Below are positions 1 through 14,245 of a stretch of 64,000 bases of DNA, piece after piece (position 1 is the stretch's first letter; each line of letters opens with the position of its first letter). Position numbers and translations under genes: made by a program. The notes beneath the pieces are model-generated. The model had not been told where the DNA came from and ran no database searches. It saw only the letters and a list, made by a program, of their open reading frames with translations. The DNA is from Hypomesus transpacificus. Taxonomy: Eukaryota; Chordata; Actinopteri; Osmeriformes; Osmeridae. The stretch covers positions 1,616,616 through 1,680,615 of the forward strand of contig NC_061062.1 in the NCBI RefSeq assembly GCF_021917145.1. The letters are read 5' to 3'.

Positions 1-4165
<4,165 letters not shown>

Positions 4166-4499
4166 GTCCTTAAATTCAGATATAGGGCATGTCTGCCAAT
4201 TTAGTTAATACAGTTGGCTAGATTTACCAAGCTGACTTTACGTAGGCAGCAAGCTGCAAGCTGTACAGTAGCGTCTCCAGTCAAAACAGTTTCCAGTCAG
4301 TCAGTGTTGGCTCCGTTGGTTACTGTTAGCTATAGCTAGCTAGCGCTGGGAGTATAAACCAGCAAGCTTCTTCATATAAAATAGACGCGTTTCCAAACGA
4401 AAAAACGTGCATATAAAACTAGTTTGAAGCAAACACAATAAAATCACGTTAATTTGGCACCCAAAACGAACTCAGAAACAAACAGTTCTTTCCAGTGCA

Positions 4500-4582
4500 G
4501 TAGCCAATAGCGACATGTATCCTCTCGCCAGAACAATTGTTCATCGATTGGTTGTCATGTGGAGCTTTTGCGGGCGGGGTTT
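4500..4582 (-). promoter_or_regulatory. Probable mlh3 promoter elements (CCAAT and GC boxes)
   Basis: Within 430 bases upstream of the mlh3 start there is a CCAAT box (4504-4508), an inverted CCAAT (ATTGG, 4547-4551) and a GC box (GGGCGGGG, 4572-4579). There is no evident TATA box. This fits a housekeeping-type promoter. No transcript data are available, so the assignment is inference from motifs and position. Confidence 0.4.
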
Positions 4583-4649
4583 TACGGCTTCAGTGCTTGC
4601 TTCACTCACCACCCACTCGGGCGATCTTTGTTAATAAACCGAAGATTAT

Positions 4650-5185
4650 CTTTGCACAAACTGACAACACTGCCCTCTTCAGTTGTCTGACCATCTGAAA
4701 GAGTGATTATGTGATGAATCCAAAATAACAAATATTTCTGCACATTTTAGTTATCATTTTAGCTTTAATGTACGTTAACACATACGTTAAATAAATAGTT
4801 AAATGAATACATAGTTTTTTTTTAAGTTCCTTAGTATTCTAGTAGTATTATATTAAATATCTACAACTAATACATTTCAAGAATTCTCTCATTTTTCAAA
4901 AGCACATCACACATGAATATGTGTGGGTCTGTTAGCTGCATTTAAGGGCAAACTATTTTAAACGTTGTGTGATCCAAGCTCTCCATTTTCTTTTCATTCT
5001 TAAACTCTGCTTTGATAAGTTGTGATTTGGGACTTCCGGTGGATTTGAGCCATCCCTTCATCTCTTTAACTTTGCTGCTTGGTCCTTGAAGCTGTCCTTG
5101 CAGTTCCAGCTTCTGTGTTCTGTACCCAGCCGACCAGACCTCGTTCTTTCCCCTCTGCCTGAAAATCTATTTGAAACGTAGATAA
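4650..5185. repeat. Left copy of a direct segmental duplication (acyp1 3' end)
   Basis: This block matches 10420-10930 in the same orientation. It includes the acyp1 last exon, the bases just upstream of its splice acceptor and several hundred bases of 3' flanking sequence. Shared landmarks are CTGCCCTCTTCAG, AGTTCCTTAGTATTCTAG and CAAGAATTCTCTCATTTTTC. Identity drops sharply about 20 bases into the intron on the right side. Confidence 0.85.
4942..5158 (-). pseudogene. Frameshifted duplicate of the acyp1 terminal exon
   Basis: Read on the minus strand, this is nearly identical to the intact acyp1 last exon at 10686-10904 but is 217 bases long instead of 219. Two bases (TG) are missing where the intact copy reads AACTGTGCAAGG and this copy reads AACTGCAAGG. 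That shifts the frame in the middle of the acylphosphatase fold. The splice acceptor and the stop codon are still recognisable. No copy of the first coding exon is seen nearby, so this is a partial duplicate and not a second gene. Confidence 0.85.
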
Positions 5186-5396
5186 GATTTGGGGATGAGG
5201 AATGAGGTAATCCTGGTTCTGTCTCAGGTTGAAGCTGCAGAAGCAGACAGTGTTGCCAGACTCTCCTCACCCTGGTCATAAACCAACCCTTCAACGCTCC
5301 AGTCTCCCCCAGGAATGTCAGCTTCAGAACTGCTGGAGTTTGTGTTTGCTTACAGCAGAGTCTACAGGAGACAAAGGGGTTAAACTGTCTGGCCGT

Positions 5397-5627
5397 CTAA
5401 AGCTCATCTTTGATGAGACCAAATGTCCCCAAAAAATGTACTGTCAGATTCTTTTGAAATAATCTTCTAATCTCATCTGTGAGAGGGTAAGTGAACCCAG
5501 GGTGAAAGGCATCCAGTACGTCTCTAAGATGTTCAACCTCTTTAAGGAATTTGAGTTCCTTCTCATCCAGTTCCAGTAAAGCCTGTGTTTCCACCCAGCA
5601 AATGACAAACAATGTAACCATCTCCAT
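5397..5627 (-). CDS. Small unassigned open frame, possibly an exon of an unknown gene
   Basis: A 76-codon minus-strand frame starts with a short hydrophobic stretch (MEMVTLFVICW) and continues as a charged, helix-like segment rich in Leu, Glu and Asp (ALLELDEKELKFLKEVEHL and onward). Its composition looks more like protein than the surrounding AT-rich sequence. I do not recognise a family, and I see no convincing neighbouring exons. It lies in the gap between the duplicated acyp1 exon and the immunoglobulin gene. It could be a relic exon of a gene duplicated with this block, or chance. Confidence 0.2.
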   Translation of the reverse strand: MEMVTLFVICWVETQALLELDEKELKFLKEVEHLRDVLDAFHPGFTYPLTDEIRRLFQKNLTVHFLGTFGLIKDEL

Positions 5628-6100
5628 GGTAACCTTGTCACATGTTACTGTGGTTGGTTTAATTCAACAACTCACAGTGGGTGTTCATGGAAACAAGACA
5701 GGTGTGGGAGTGGCGTTAAAGAGACAGTGTGAGAGCTAGAGAGTTTGAGTAGCCTACTTTATAACTGCTTTATTGAACTAACAGTTGTACCAAAGGACTG
5801 CTGTGTAACAATGACCAAATCTTCAGGAGGACCGGTTGAGACAGACTAAATCTTGGTTCATTCCAGAATATATAAGATCTCTGCTAGTAGACGTTCTGGA
5901 CTCAGAATTATCCGACTGAAATGGTCCACATTCCTCTCACCTGTAACTCATGCCGTGATGTCGCATGATCGTAATCAGCATGCACGTATCTGCGTAGGAG
6001 AAAGGAGCAGCTTTTAAGACAGAAACTCAGTCTGTTCAGTGACGGCAGCTGGATTATTGACGGATTTTACTAGAGTTGGGATACCAGACACAGGTGAGGT

Positions 6101-9100
6101 ATGAAGAACCTCAAGAACCCTGATATGAACTGGAACGTATGGGTCATTCAACACCTGCTTGCATCGCTTCTCTTTAAGGCAGCCTTCTCATGTAAGTGTG
6201 TCATTGGTCTGGTGTGCTGTATGGTGACTCAAATAGAGAATGTAAAATGTTTCTGTTTTGAGCTGTCATACTCGTTGTGATTGTTGTAAATTGAAGGTAC
6301 GACTACTAGTCTGTCCAAAGATGTGGGTCACTTGTGCTTCTGTCTGTAGTTGAGTTCCAGGATACTGTCCCCCACGGCCCCGTTATAGCCGTCCAGGGAC
6401 AACAGGTCCTCCTGCCTTGCAGCTTCCAAGTGAGCGGCAGCCTGGGCAGCTTGGTGGTCATCTGGCACAGGGGGCAGGAGGTGGTCCACAGCTTCTATCA
6501 CGGGAGAGACCAGCTGGACCGCCAGAGCCGTCGCTATGCCAACAGATCCAGCCTGATGTACTCCGACATAGAGCGGGGGGATTCCTCTCTGCGTCTGGAG
6601 CTCAGCAACATGGAGGATGAGGGAGACTACACCTGCTCTGTCAGCACGCTGCTGGGGAGCCAGAGGAAAACCTTATCTTTGAAAGTAGCATGTAATCACA
6701 CTTCTTATGACTGTAAACCTCTCCTTAAAATATGCATAGTAATTGATGGGATCATGGTGAATTGCCAATTACTTTGATTGTTTAAATGGGTCATAGAATG
6801 CTAAACCAAGTTTATCTTGTCATTGTTGAATAACGACAGTTCGGTGGGTAAAAGGGACATACAGTGAATCTAAAAGTCTAATGACACCTCTTTCCTATCT
6901 AATCTCACAAGTTGAAGCTGCTGCTGTAAAACGAGCGGTTGAAAAAAATCCACAAATGTGGCTTCACCTTGTTTGGCTCTGGCGGGTTGCACCAACAGGA
7001 TTTAGGACCAGTCTTAAGCTAAGACTGGCGTAACTCAACGTTCTATGTCTAAAATGATGTTGCGCCTGTTGCACCACGCTGACTTAAGTTGCTTTTTCCC
7101 TAAGTCTAGTCCTAAATGTTACGCCCTGTGGAGAGGAGTCTTATGTTAAAACAGAACGTTTTCTGTGTTGGTTTCTATAGTAGGCTAATTTTCACAAAAC
7201 CGTTGAGTGCAGCTAAAACAACAAGTAGCCTATAACAATGGCGCGTCTAATTTATAGATTGTATAATGAACGCGCTTTAAGACGTGAGAGAGTAGTGCGA
7301 GACAGAACTAACCTGCTGGATATGTACAATGATAAGGAGTTATTTCAGAGATTTCGTTTCAGTAGGGTTGAGATTTTTTCTCTAGTGGACGAACTGTCTG
7401 ACGATTTGCGCTTTCAGGCAGACCGAAATGCTGCCCTGACGCCAACGTTACAGCTTTTAATTGCACTGAGGTTTTATGCCAACGGTGCATTTCAAAACAC
7501 TGTGGGGGACATGATTGGCGTGCATAAATCTACAGCTCGTAGAGTTATTCGTAGGGTCTAGCTGGCACTGAGTCGCCGCCTACCGCATTATGTCAACTTG
7601 CCTAACGAGGCCGAGGCAATCGCTGTCAAGCAGCGTTTCCGCCAGGCGTCTGGCATCCCTGGTATCATCATGGTAAAAATGTATGGGTATCATGGCAACG
7701 CACGTTCCATTCTCGAATTCCACGGGCACTTTCATGAACGCGCATAACAGTGCGTTCACACTGCAGCGACGCGATGCGAGCGACAACATGTTTTCCATTC
7801 ATTTTCTATGGAGCCAGGCGAATCGCTTGCGTGGTGCATTGTGGGTAGCGACGCGACGCGACAGAGTTGAGATTTTCTCAACTTTATGCAAATGAGGAGC
7901 GATTTTCGCTAGCAATGGCCAATTGGAGTGTTTTCTTGTTTCTCGTAACGTAACAACTATGGCAAACATTTCTAGCTTTCTAGGTTTCAAGGTGGAGGAG
8001 AAACTAATCGTTTGTGTGGCTGCTTACCCAGTCCTGTAAGATACATAGCTGTATTTGTACAGAGATATTAATTTAAAAAAAACAATGCATGGCGCAAGGT
8101 TTGCCGAAGTTGTGGGTGCTTGTACTTTCAAATTCAGTTTAGTCACATTACGTAACTTCGTTCTGTGGTAACTAGCTAGCTAGCCCGGCTGGAACTCCCT
8201 ATCGTATCGACAGATTAGCAGAGACTGAGGAATATATTAAAACGTTTTTTACACATGTCAACGTGATTATTATATATGATTATTATTATATTACTATTAA
8301 ACAGTTTTGTATGTTGTATACAAGTTGTATTTGATCGATGTTGCAACTGCGTAAACCCAAGTCTGCACACTTGGCCATGACAACTACAACAGTGACTTTA
8401 GAGAACTACATTCTACATGTATCTGTTTGAAACGCCCACGAGCGTGGTGAACTGTGGGAAGGCAAGCGATGGCAAGCGATTCGCGTCGCTGCTGTGTGAA
8501 CGCACTGTAAGACTGGTCGTAAATTCAGTTGGTGCAACAGGCGTTAGATATGGGCTTAAGACCGTTCTTAACTAAGACTGACTTAGGACTTAAGACAGTC
8601 TTAGCAAAGACTAGTTGGAGCAACCCACTGAGACCAGTCTGGTCTGTACCTTTGTCACGCTTGCTCTGCTGCGCGCTGCTCTGTGTACTTCCAAGGGAAT
8701 TACAACCATGGGCGTATCTAGCTGGAGCTCCCCCAACAGTTTCATTAGCCCCCCCAAAACATTTTAATAAAAAATAATGATAATTAAAAAAATATATGTA
8801 TTTTTTTCTTTCATATTTTAAATCTAAATTCGTTAATTTCCCTTCCTAAACCCCACTAGAGGACACTATTTAAAATGATATTTTCAAAAAATTATTCTGG
8901 GGGAACACACCCCCAGACCCCCCTAGTTTTGTTGGGTCACAGGAAAAATGATAGGTTTTATCTAGGGGCTTAGCCCGGGCCCAAAAGTGGGAACCTAGAT
9001 TCGCCCCTAATTACCACCTCTACGTTTTTCAAGGACATTGAAAATTGACCACAAGTTTTCTATCATTTCAGCTCTGTACGCTCAACCACATTCAAACTTG

Positions 9101-9730
9101 AAAGTATCTCCCAGCGGCTTGGAGCTGGTCCTGACTTCACAAGGAGGACGCCCTGCCCCCTGCGTTCAGTGGCTGGATGACAGAGGAGAGGACATCACAA
9201 ACCACACAAGCACAGTCGTCAGGCAGGACACAGACGGACTGTTTACAGTGTCCAGCAACCTGACTCTGCAGCCAGCCGGCACCAGGAGCCTCTCCTTCAT
9301 CCTGAAGAACAGGATCCTGGGCCAGGTGATAAGGAGAGACTTCACTCTAGACACAGGTAAAGCACTACAACATACCAACGGTTTATTTCACATTTTGTTT
9401 ATAGAGTGAGAGAGACTGGAAAGTATGAGTGTGAAGGCGTGGTAGAACATCGCTCTGGATAAGAGCGTCTGCTAAATGACTAAATGTAGAACAGAAGTTA
9501 GGAGGCATGGTAGAATTCCTTGAATGAATCATGAATAATTCTTAACCATAGATAATTTTTTTTGTCTTACAGGTATTGGTGCCAAGTCATCAAGGAACCA
9601 TGACAGAGACAGATGTGGGGTTGTGTTATTCCTCGTGATAATCATCTTCTTACAAGCAACAGCATTAGTATTGCAGAGAAGACATGTCCAAAAAAGAAAA
9701 CCAACAGCATTGAGAACAGAACATGTTTAA
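6101..9730 (+). CDS. B7/butyrophilin-like immunoglobulin membrane protein (HHLA2-like)
   Basis: Four coding exons with GT/AG borders: 6101-6191 (signal peptide, hydrophobic IQHLLASLLFKAAFS), 6350-6691 (V-set domain), 9072-9354 (C-type domain) and 9573-9730 (membrane exon, stop at 9728). The V domain has the canonical LLPCSF cysteine, VIWHRG tryptophan and DEGDYTC cysteine. Its YHGRDQLDRQSRRYANR segment resembles the B7 family, closest to HHLA2/VTCN1 as I recall them. The last exon gives one transmembrane helix (CGVVLFLVIIIFLQATALVL) and a short basic tail without an obvious ITIM. Predicted role: cell-surface co-signalling ligand on immune or epithelial cells. The C domain lacks both canonical disulfide cysteines (Leu in LELVLTSQGG, Ile in LSFILKN). 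The intron between V and C exons holds transposons. Family placement is good; the orthologue is uncertain. Confidence 0.8.
7238..7670 (+). pseudogene. Harbinger (HARBI1-like) transposase fragment with an in-frame stop
   Basis: The frame starts MARLIYRLYNERALRRERVV and runs through the N-terminal region typical of Harbinger nucleases (FRFSRVEIFSLVDEL, then LLIALRFYANGAFQ and VHKSTARRVIRRV). An amber TAG at 7559-7561 interrupts it. The same frame then continues with LALSRRLPHYVNLPNEAEAI to about 7670, where similarity ends. The catalytic DDE half is absent, replaced by the nested MITE. The protein is therefore dead, and the family call rests on the helix-turn-helix-like N-terminal part. Confidence 0.75.
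7748..8507. mobile_element. Nested MITE with near-perfect terminal inverted repeats and a TAA target duplication
   Basis: The left end CAGTGCGTTCACACTGCAGC pairs with the right end, which reads CGTCGCTGCTGTGTGAACGC followed by ACTG. TAA flanks both sides (7745-7747 and 8508-8510). A 3-bp TWA-type duplication is the hallmark of PIF/Harbinger transposition. No transposase frame is visible inside. The element inserted within the older Harbinger copy, which gives the relative ages. Confidence 0.8.
8709..9008. mobile_element. Short non-autonomous DNA element (MITE-like), AT-rich core
   Basis: The left end GGGCGTATCTAG and the right end CTAGATTCGCCCC are inverted repeats of about 12 bases with one or two mismatches. 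The interior is AT-rich with C-runs and has no coding potential. Family and target duplication are not resolved. Confidence 0.45.
9450..9488 (+). repeat. SINE tail fragment
   Basis: CTCTGGATAAGAGCGTCTGC followed by TAAATGAC is the conserved tail of a common teleost tRNA-derived SINE. Fuller copies are at 42051-42222 and 51066-51259. Only the tail is present here. Confidence 0.6.
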
Positions 9731-10419
9731 TCACCAAAGGAAACCCTGATGTTCTATAGTGCTGTTACATAGCCTGACGTTGTCATACTGAACACATTTT
9801 TTTGTGGGCGGGGAGAAGTTGGGCTGGCAGCCAGGCTAGCTGTTACATGGAATGCACTGTAAATTTGACTGTAACATATTTTATATTTAAGGATAGGCAT
9901 ACATCAATAATTTACAATTTAATGTTTATTATTAGATGTTTACTGTCCTTGACACGCTTCTGCTGGTTTCTTTAGTGAGGTCATTATTGTTATTCCTAGA
10001 TGCCTTTGAAACTTTCGACTTTCCACGAACAGGTCCTTCTATACTGGAACCTAATGTTCAAGCACAATTTCAGCCAACATAATGTCAATTTGGAACAATA
10101 TATGTATATTATCAAATAGACCATCTTTATTTATAGAATATTGGTGGGATAAAGGAATATGTTAAATTTGACATAATATGGACATAGGAGGTAACATATT
10201 GGAACTATTATACTATAATTATAAAACTTTTGTAGCAAATTTAAAATAAACAGCTCTCAAAAAATGTATAATACAATTTCAAAAATATACCTTTACAAAT
10301 GTTTAGACTACTAAGAGAACAAGTTAAATACACAGTGGCAAATCATATGAGCCTAGGATAAACCAAGCACTATTTACAGATTTAAAAAAACCCTCGGACG
10401 ATCCTAATTTATTAAACGA
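9731..10419. other. Intergenic AT-rich sequence, no gene seen
   Basis: This is 3' flank of the immunoglobulin gene, AT-rich, with probable 3' UTR sequence. I find no open frame with family similarity and no structured repeat. Confidence 0.5.
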
Positions 10420-10930
10420 ATGTTCTCTTTGCCCAAACTGCCCTCTTCAGCTGAAAGAGTGATTATGTGGTGAATCCATAATAATTAAAAATGACCACAA
10501 ATTTGAGTTATCGTTTTAGTTGTTTTAATGTGCGTTAACACATACTTTAAATACATCATAAATAGTTTTTTTTTAAAGTTCCTTAGTATTCTAGCAGCAT
10601 TCTATTTAATATCTACAACTTACACATTTCAAGAATTCTCTCATTTTTCAAAAGCACATATTTTTCCACAACCTGTTAGCTGCATTTAAGGGCGAACTAT
10701 TTTAAACGTTGTGTGATCCAAGCTCTCAATTTTCTTTTCATTCTTAAACTCTACTTTTATAATTTGTGACTTGGGACTTCCGGTGGATTTGAGCCATTCC
10801 TTAATTTCTTTAACTTTGCTGCTTGGTCCTTGAAGCTGTCCTTGCACAGTTCCAGCTTCTGTGTTCTGTACCCATCCGACCAGACCTAGTTTTTTCCCCT
10901 CTGCCTGAAAATCGAATTGAAACGTAAATA
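10420..10930. repeat. Right copy of the direct segmental duplication (with intact acyp1 exon)
   Basis: Partner of 4650-5185 in the same orientation. This copy keeps the intact reading frame and is joined to the acyp1 first coding exon, so it is the parental copy. Confidence 0.85.
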
Positions 10931-11274
10931 AGACATTCTATTGTTGGGATGCAATATGCATGTAGCCTTCCGTAAACCATAATTTAAACTTCAAATACTT
11001 CAAACTTCAAATTTGACAAAGACTGGTTTTATGGACACTATCTTAAACTACATTTCACAATAGAAAATGTTTCTCTGTCACTGCTTTAGGAAAAGCCTAT
11101 ACGGTCAGGTTCTGAGGTAAAATATTTTTGTGATTGTCTTTTGGGAAACCATAAGATTTATTGTTACCTTTAGGTTTTCAGATTTACCTGTGTATATTTG
11201 CGAAAGAATACGCCTTGTACTCTACCAAATACTTCATAATCCACAGATAGAAGGTCAGCTCCATCATCAGACAT
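10686..11274 (-). CDS. acyp1: Acylphosphatase, common/erythrocyte type
   Basis: ACYP1 hydrolyses the carboxyl-phosphate bond of acylphosphates in the cytosol. Two coding exons: 11188-11274 (MSDDGADLLSVDYEVFGRVQ then GVFFRKYTQ) and 10686-10904, separated by a GT-AG intron. Together they encode about 101 residues, the usual family length. The phosphate-binding loop GRVQGVFFRKY with its catalytic Arg, and GWVQNTEAGTV with its catalytic Asn, are both intact. The C-terminus FKIVRP is typical. The gene is head to head with zc2hc1c, about 420 bases apart. A frameshifted copy of its second exon lies at 4942-5158. Confidence 0.95.
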
Positions 11275-11693
11275 CACAAACGTCTTTGACTAAAAGAAGA
11301 CATGCCAGATGTGTTTGCTGTTACAAGAAGCACTGTATAACACTGTAATTCATTTCATATATATATATATAAATCCTTTTGAATAATATTGATGTATCTC
11401 TTACCTCAGCTAGCTAGCTGACTAAAGCACAGAAACACAGCCTGTTGAACAGTGTCTGTATGAACGAATGGTCTGTATGAACCATTCATTCGTTTGCGCT
11501 TGTCGTAATATCCGGGGTCTGGTACTTCCGGCCAAGTTATAAGCCTATTAGAAACCGTTTTGTTCAAACGAGTTGTTCGTTTCTAAGCAACGTATACCAA
11601 CAAACAGGTGTGTGACTGCTAATAAAACGTTTGTTTGCTAGCGCGACCTCATTCTGTCGTAGATAGCTATACCTTCAAATTGCTATCCGTGAA
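11275..11693. promoter_or_regulatory. Compact bidirectional promoter region between acyp1 and zc2hc1c
   Basis: The acyp1 start (minus) and the first ATG of the zc2hc1c transcript region (plus, 11694) are only about 420 bases apart. An ETS-type ACTTCCGG lies at 11524-11531, and there is no TATA box at a useful position. A shared promoter is inferred from the head-to-head layout. Confidence 0.45.
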
Positions 11694-11745
11694 ATGCTGA
11701 ATAAGAAGCTTGAGGAAAAATATGCCAATCCAAGAGGGAGAGCTG
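11694..11745 (+). other. Candidate upstream (5') exon of zc2hc1c
   Basis: ATG at 11694 opens MLNKKLEEKYANPRGRAG and runs into a good donor (AGAGCTG then GTAAG). I could not join it in frame to the main exon: every acceptor I tried gives the wrong phase or a stop. It may be a 5' UTR exon with a short upstream frame, or the first exon of an alternative transcript. Confidence 0.35.
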
Positions 11746-11880
11746 GTAAGTTGATAAAGTCTGAATTATTTACATAGATTCCAGATAAACTGGCAAAATA
11801 AATTCGTTTGATCTGACTTAGTCAAGCAAGTTTTATCTAGCCTACTAGCCTAAACTTCGAGGCTAAAGCTGTTTGGGAAT

Positions 11881-13893
11881 ATGAGTGGGCCTTTGACTTG
11901 GGTGGAGAGAACTCCACATCCTCACTTTACAACCCCTTTTCCCCTTAACAAAGAAATGATATTGGAAAAACTCCCAGCTGTGTTGAAGAAGGACTCAGGT
12001 GGGCTATATCATCAGAGTCAAACTGGATTTCAAAAAAAATCTTTTGACAGAAGACATAGAGAGATAATTGCTATTAACGAATGGCAGCAAAAAAACAAAG
12101 AGACATTTGATCAAAACAATTATTGTCCTCCAAGGCAATACAGCTCTAGATGGAGAAATGGCAACTTTGACCCTGAGTCAGACAGTATGCTTGTAAGGAA
12201 AGTGGATGGATTGGACCGGGCTTTTCCACTAAAACCGGTTTACCACAAACGGTCGGTCAGTGCCAAGGACGAGGTACAAAGATTGCCTGTTCCCAGTGTT
12301 CCATCCCTATCGGGAGGTTTCCGAGAATACAGCGGAAGATCTGGAAAAACTGAGAACAGGAAACCTCAAGAGATTTCTTACCCATCGTTTGAGGAGTATA
12401 ATAATGGCAAAGATGATACTGGACCCCAACAATTAAAGGGAGAGAGGCTGTCGGACGAGCAACGAAGACTTGCAAAGGAAATTCATAAGAAGGAGCTGAT
12501 GATCCAGAACAAGCTATGGAAGACCGGAGAGAAACTAAAGAGCCAGAGGGAAAGGGTTGCTTCAGGTGACGACAAACACAGGAGGGAGGAGAGATATACG
12601 AGGAGACCAGCAGAAGAAATAAACAAATGGGTTCAAAATAAGGTGTCAGATGAGCACAGGAGAAGGGATTTAGAGCGAGGAGGCCAAGCGAGGATAATAA
12701 AGGAGAAGTCTTTAAGGAGAGAGAAAACCCTGGATACGGATTGGCCAAGGGAGAAAAGGGAGGAAATGAACAAAGACAGACGAGTTCATGAAACACCTGT
12801 GGAGGACTGGGAAAGATGGGAAATAAGGGACAAAGAGACAAATAAAAGGCCAGAGTGGAATACAGAAAGGAGGAGGAGGGAGATGGGTGTGTATCAGGAG
12901 AGGGAGACGCACAGACAGTGGGAGGAGCACAGACAGTGGGAGGGGCACAGACAGTGGGAGGGGCACAGGAGTGACAGGCTGAGAGAGCGAGAGTGGCACG
13001 AGGTGGAGAGAGACATGAATGAAAAGGAGATAAGGTTGGAGAGAGAAAAGAAGCTGCTTTGGCACAGGTGGGAGAAGGAACAAGCGAGAGCAGAAGAGGA
13101 GAGAAGGAAGTTGGCTGAGGAGGACCTAGACTGGCAGAGGGAAAACCAGTGGGAGAGATCCAGAGAGAGGTACGTGGTGAGGGATGGTAAGAGAAGGGAA
13201 AAGGACTTGGCTCCTCGTGGGAGGATCCAGGAGAATGGGCACCAGCAACCTGCCCATAGAGGAACAGAGAACAGGAGACCTCCAGAGTTGTCCTCCACAT
13301 CAGTCTCTAATCCTCAGTCAAACGGGCCACGGCGAGATGCTCTTCGCCTGGAACAGACGCGTGATGATGTTCCCCTGCTCATCGCTTGCAAGATTTGCCA
13401 GAGACATTTTCTTGCAGAGAGACTGGAGAAGCACCACCAGGTCTGTGAAAAGATGCAGAAGTCCAACCGCCAAGTTTACGACTCTTTCAAGCACAGAGCC
13501 AAAGGGACAGAATTGGAGGAGTTCATGAAAACCAACACGAGAAGCAAGACTCCAGAGGTACCTATTTATATTCATCAATATTGTTTTTGTGTTGGTGAGA
13601 CATGGTGAATCTAATTCATATCATTTGTAATGTTTTGTGGTTGACATGTCTTGTACTTTACATCTCAGCTGAAAAAGAACAACTGGAGGGTGAAGCATGC
13701 ACAGTTGTTGCGTAACATGCAACACGCGCATGGTGGTTCTGCACAGCCGGCACCATCCATCCAAGACCCGGATTACGTCACCTGTCCTCACTGTGAGCGT
13801 CGGTTCGCTCCAGGGCCAGCAGAGCGACATGTCCCCAAATGTCAGAACATCAAGAGTCGCCCCCCACCGCCTCCCCGCCGCCCCCCACCCTAA
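11881..13893 (+). CDS. zc2hc1c: Zinc finger C2HC-type containing 1C
   Basis: Two exons: 11881-13557, then 13669-13893 with the stop at 13891. The N-terminal part contains DGLDRAFPLKPVYHKRS, which matches the vertebrate ZC2HC1C family. The middle (about residues 185-440) is a very charged Arg/Glu/Lys helix, probably coiled coil, with a short tandem RQWEEH/RQWEGH repeat. Two C2HC zinc fingers follow: LLIACKICQRHFLAERLEKH with a later Cys in exon 1, and YVTCPHCERRFAPGPAERHV with PKC in exon 2. The protein ends in a Pro-rich tail, as in the human protein. Its molecular role is not established. The ATG at 11881 is chosen because an in-frame TAA lies upstream. The stop codon lies inside a C-rich repeat (see 13862-14012). 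Confidence 0.9.
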
Positions 13894-14012
13894 CCCCGGG
13901 CACCCCCCACCCTAACCCCCGCCGCCCCCCACCCTAACCCCCTCCGCCCCCCACCCTAACCCCCGCCGCCCCTCACCCCATCCCCGGGCGCCTCCCCGGC
14001 GGTCCTGACCAT
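13862..14012. repeat. C-rich minisatellite overlapping the zc2hc1c stop codon
   Basis: Imperfect units of the type CGCCCCCCACCCTAACCCC recur here. The first unit supplies the Pro-rich C-terminus and the TAA stop of zc2hc1c, and later units repeat the same CCCTAA. The resemblance to telomeric CCCTAA is only partial, since units are separated by GC-rich bases. Confidence 0.7.
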
Positions 14013-14021
14013 AACCCCACC

Positions 14022-14245
14022 CTAATTTTTGTGGTTGACATGACTTGTACTTTAAATCTCAGCTGAAGAAGAACAACTGGAGGGTGAAGCATGACAGCCA
14101 GCTCCCCTGTGCCCCCCCCCACCTCCTCCCCTGTGCCCCCCCCCCACCTCCTCCCCTGTGCCCCCCCCACCACCACCACCTCCTCCCCTGTGCCCCCCCC
14201 ACCACCACCACCGCCTGCCCTGTGCCCCCTCCCCCCACCAGCTGA
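14022..14245 (+). pseudogene. Partial duplicate of the zc2hc1c last exon, fused to a C-rich repeat
   Basis: From 14030 the sequence repeats the end of the zc2hc1c intron (TTGTGGTTGACATG), its acceptor (AAATCTCAG) and the first codons of the exon, encoding LKKNNWRVKH. It then departs into repeats of CTCCCCTGTGCCCCCCCCAC. The zinc finger is absent. The frame stays open to about 14245, so it could serve as an alternative last exon encoding a Pro/His-rich tail. More likely it is a broken duplicate. Confidence 0.65.

Larger units (their letters stand above)
6984..8626 (+). mobile_element. PIF/Harbinger-type DNA transposon remnant in the Ig gene intron
   Basis: The ends are an imperfect terminal inverted repeat: GGGTTGCACCAAC at 6984 and the complement of GGGTTGCTCCAAC at 8626. 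Subterminal repeats of the TTAAG/CTTAAG and AGACT type follow on both sides. Inside is a broken HARBI1-like transposase (7238-7670) and a second, nested element (7748-8507). I could not identify a clear target-site duplication for the outer element. It is non-functional as it stands. Confidence 0.7.

Noticed and set aside
11579-11592. X-box in the acyp1/zc2hc1c promoter
   Set aside because: GTTTCT-A-AGCAAC matches only the right half-site; two fixed positions on the left fail.
12257-13300. 347-codon antisense frame over zc2hc1c
   Set aside because: Shadow of the charged coiled-coil coding sequence; no splice or family support.
13862-14012. Interstitial telomere
   Set aside because: CCCTAA is separated by GC-rich filler and not in uninterrupted hexamers; the short run near 53012 is only about two and a half units.
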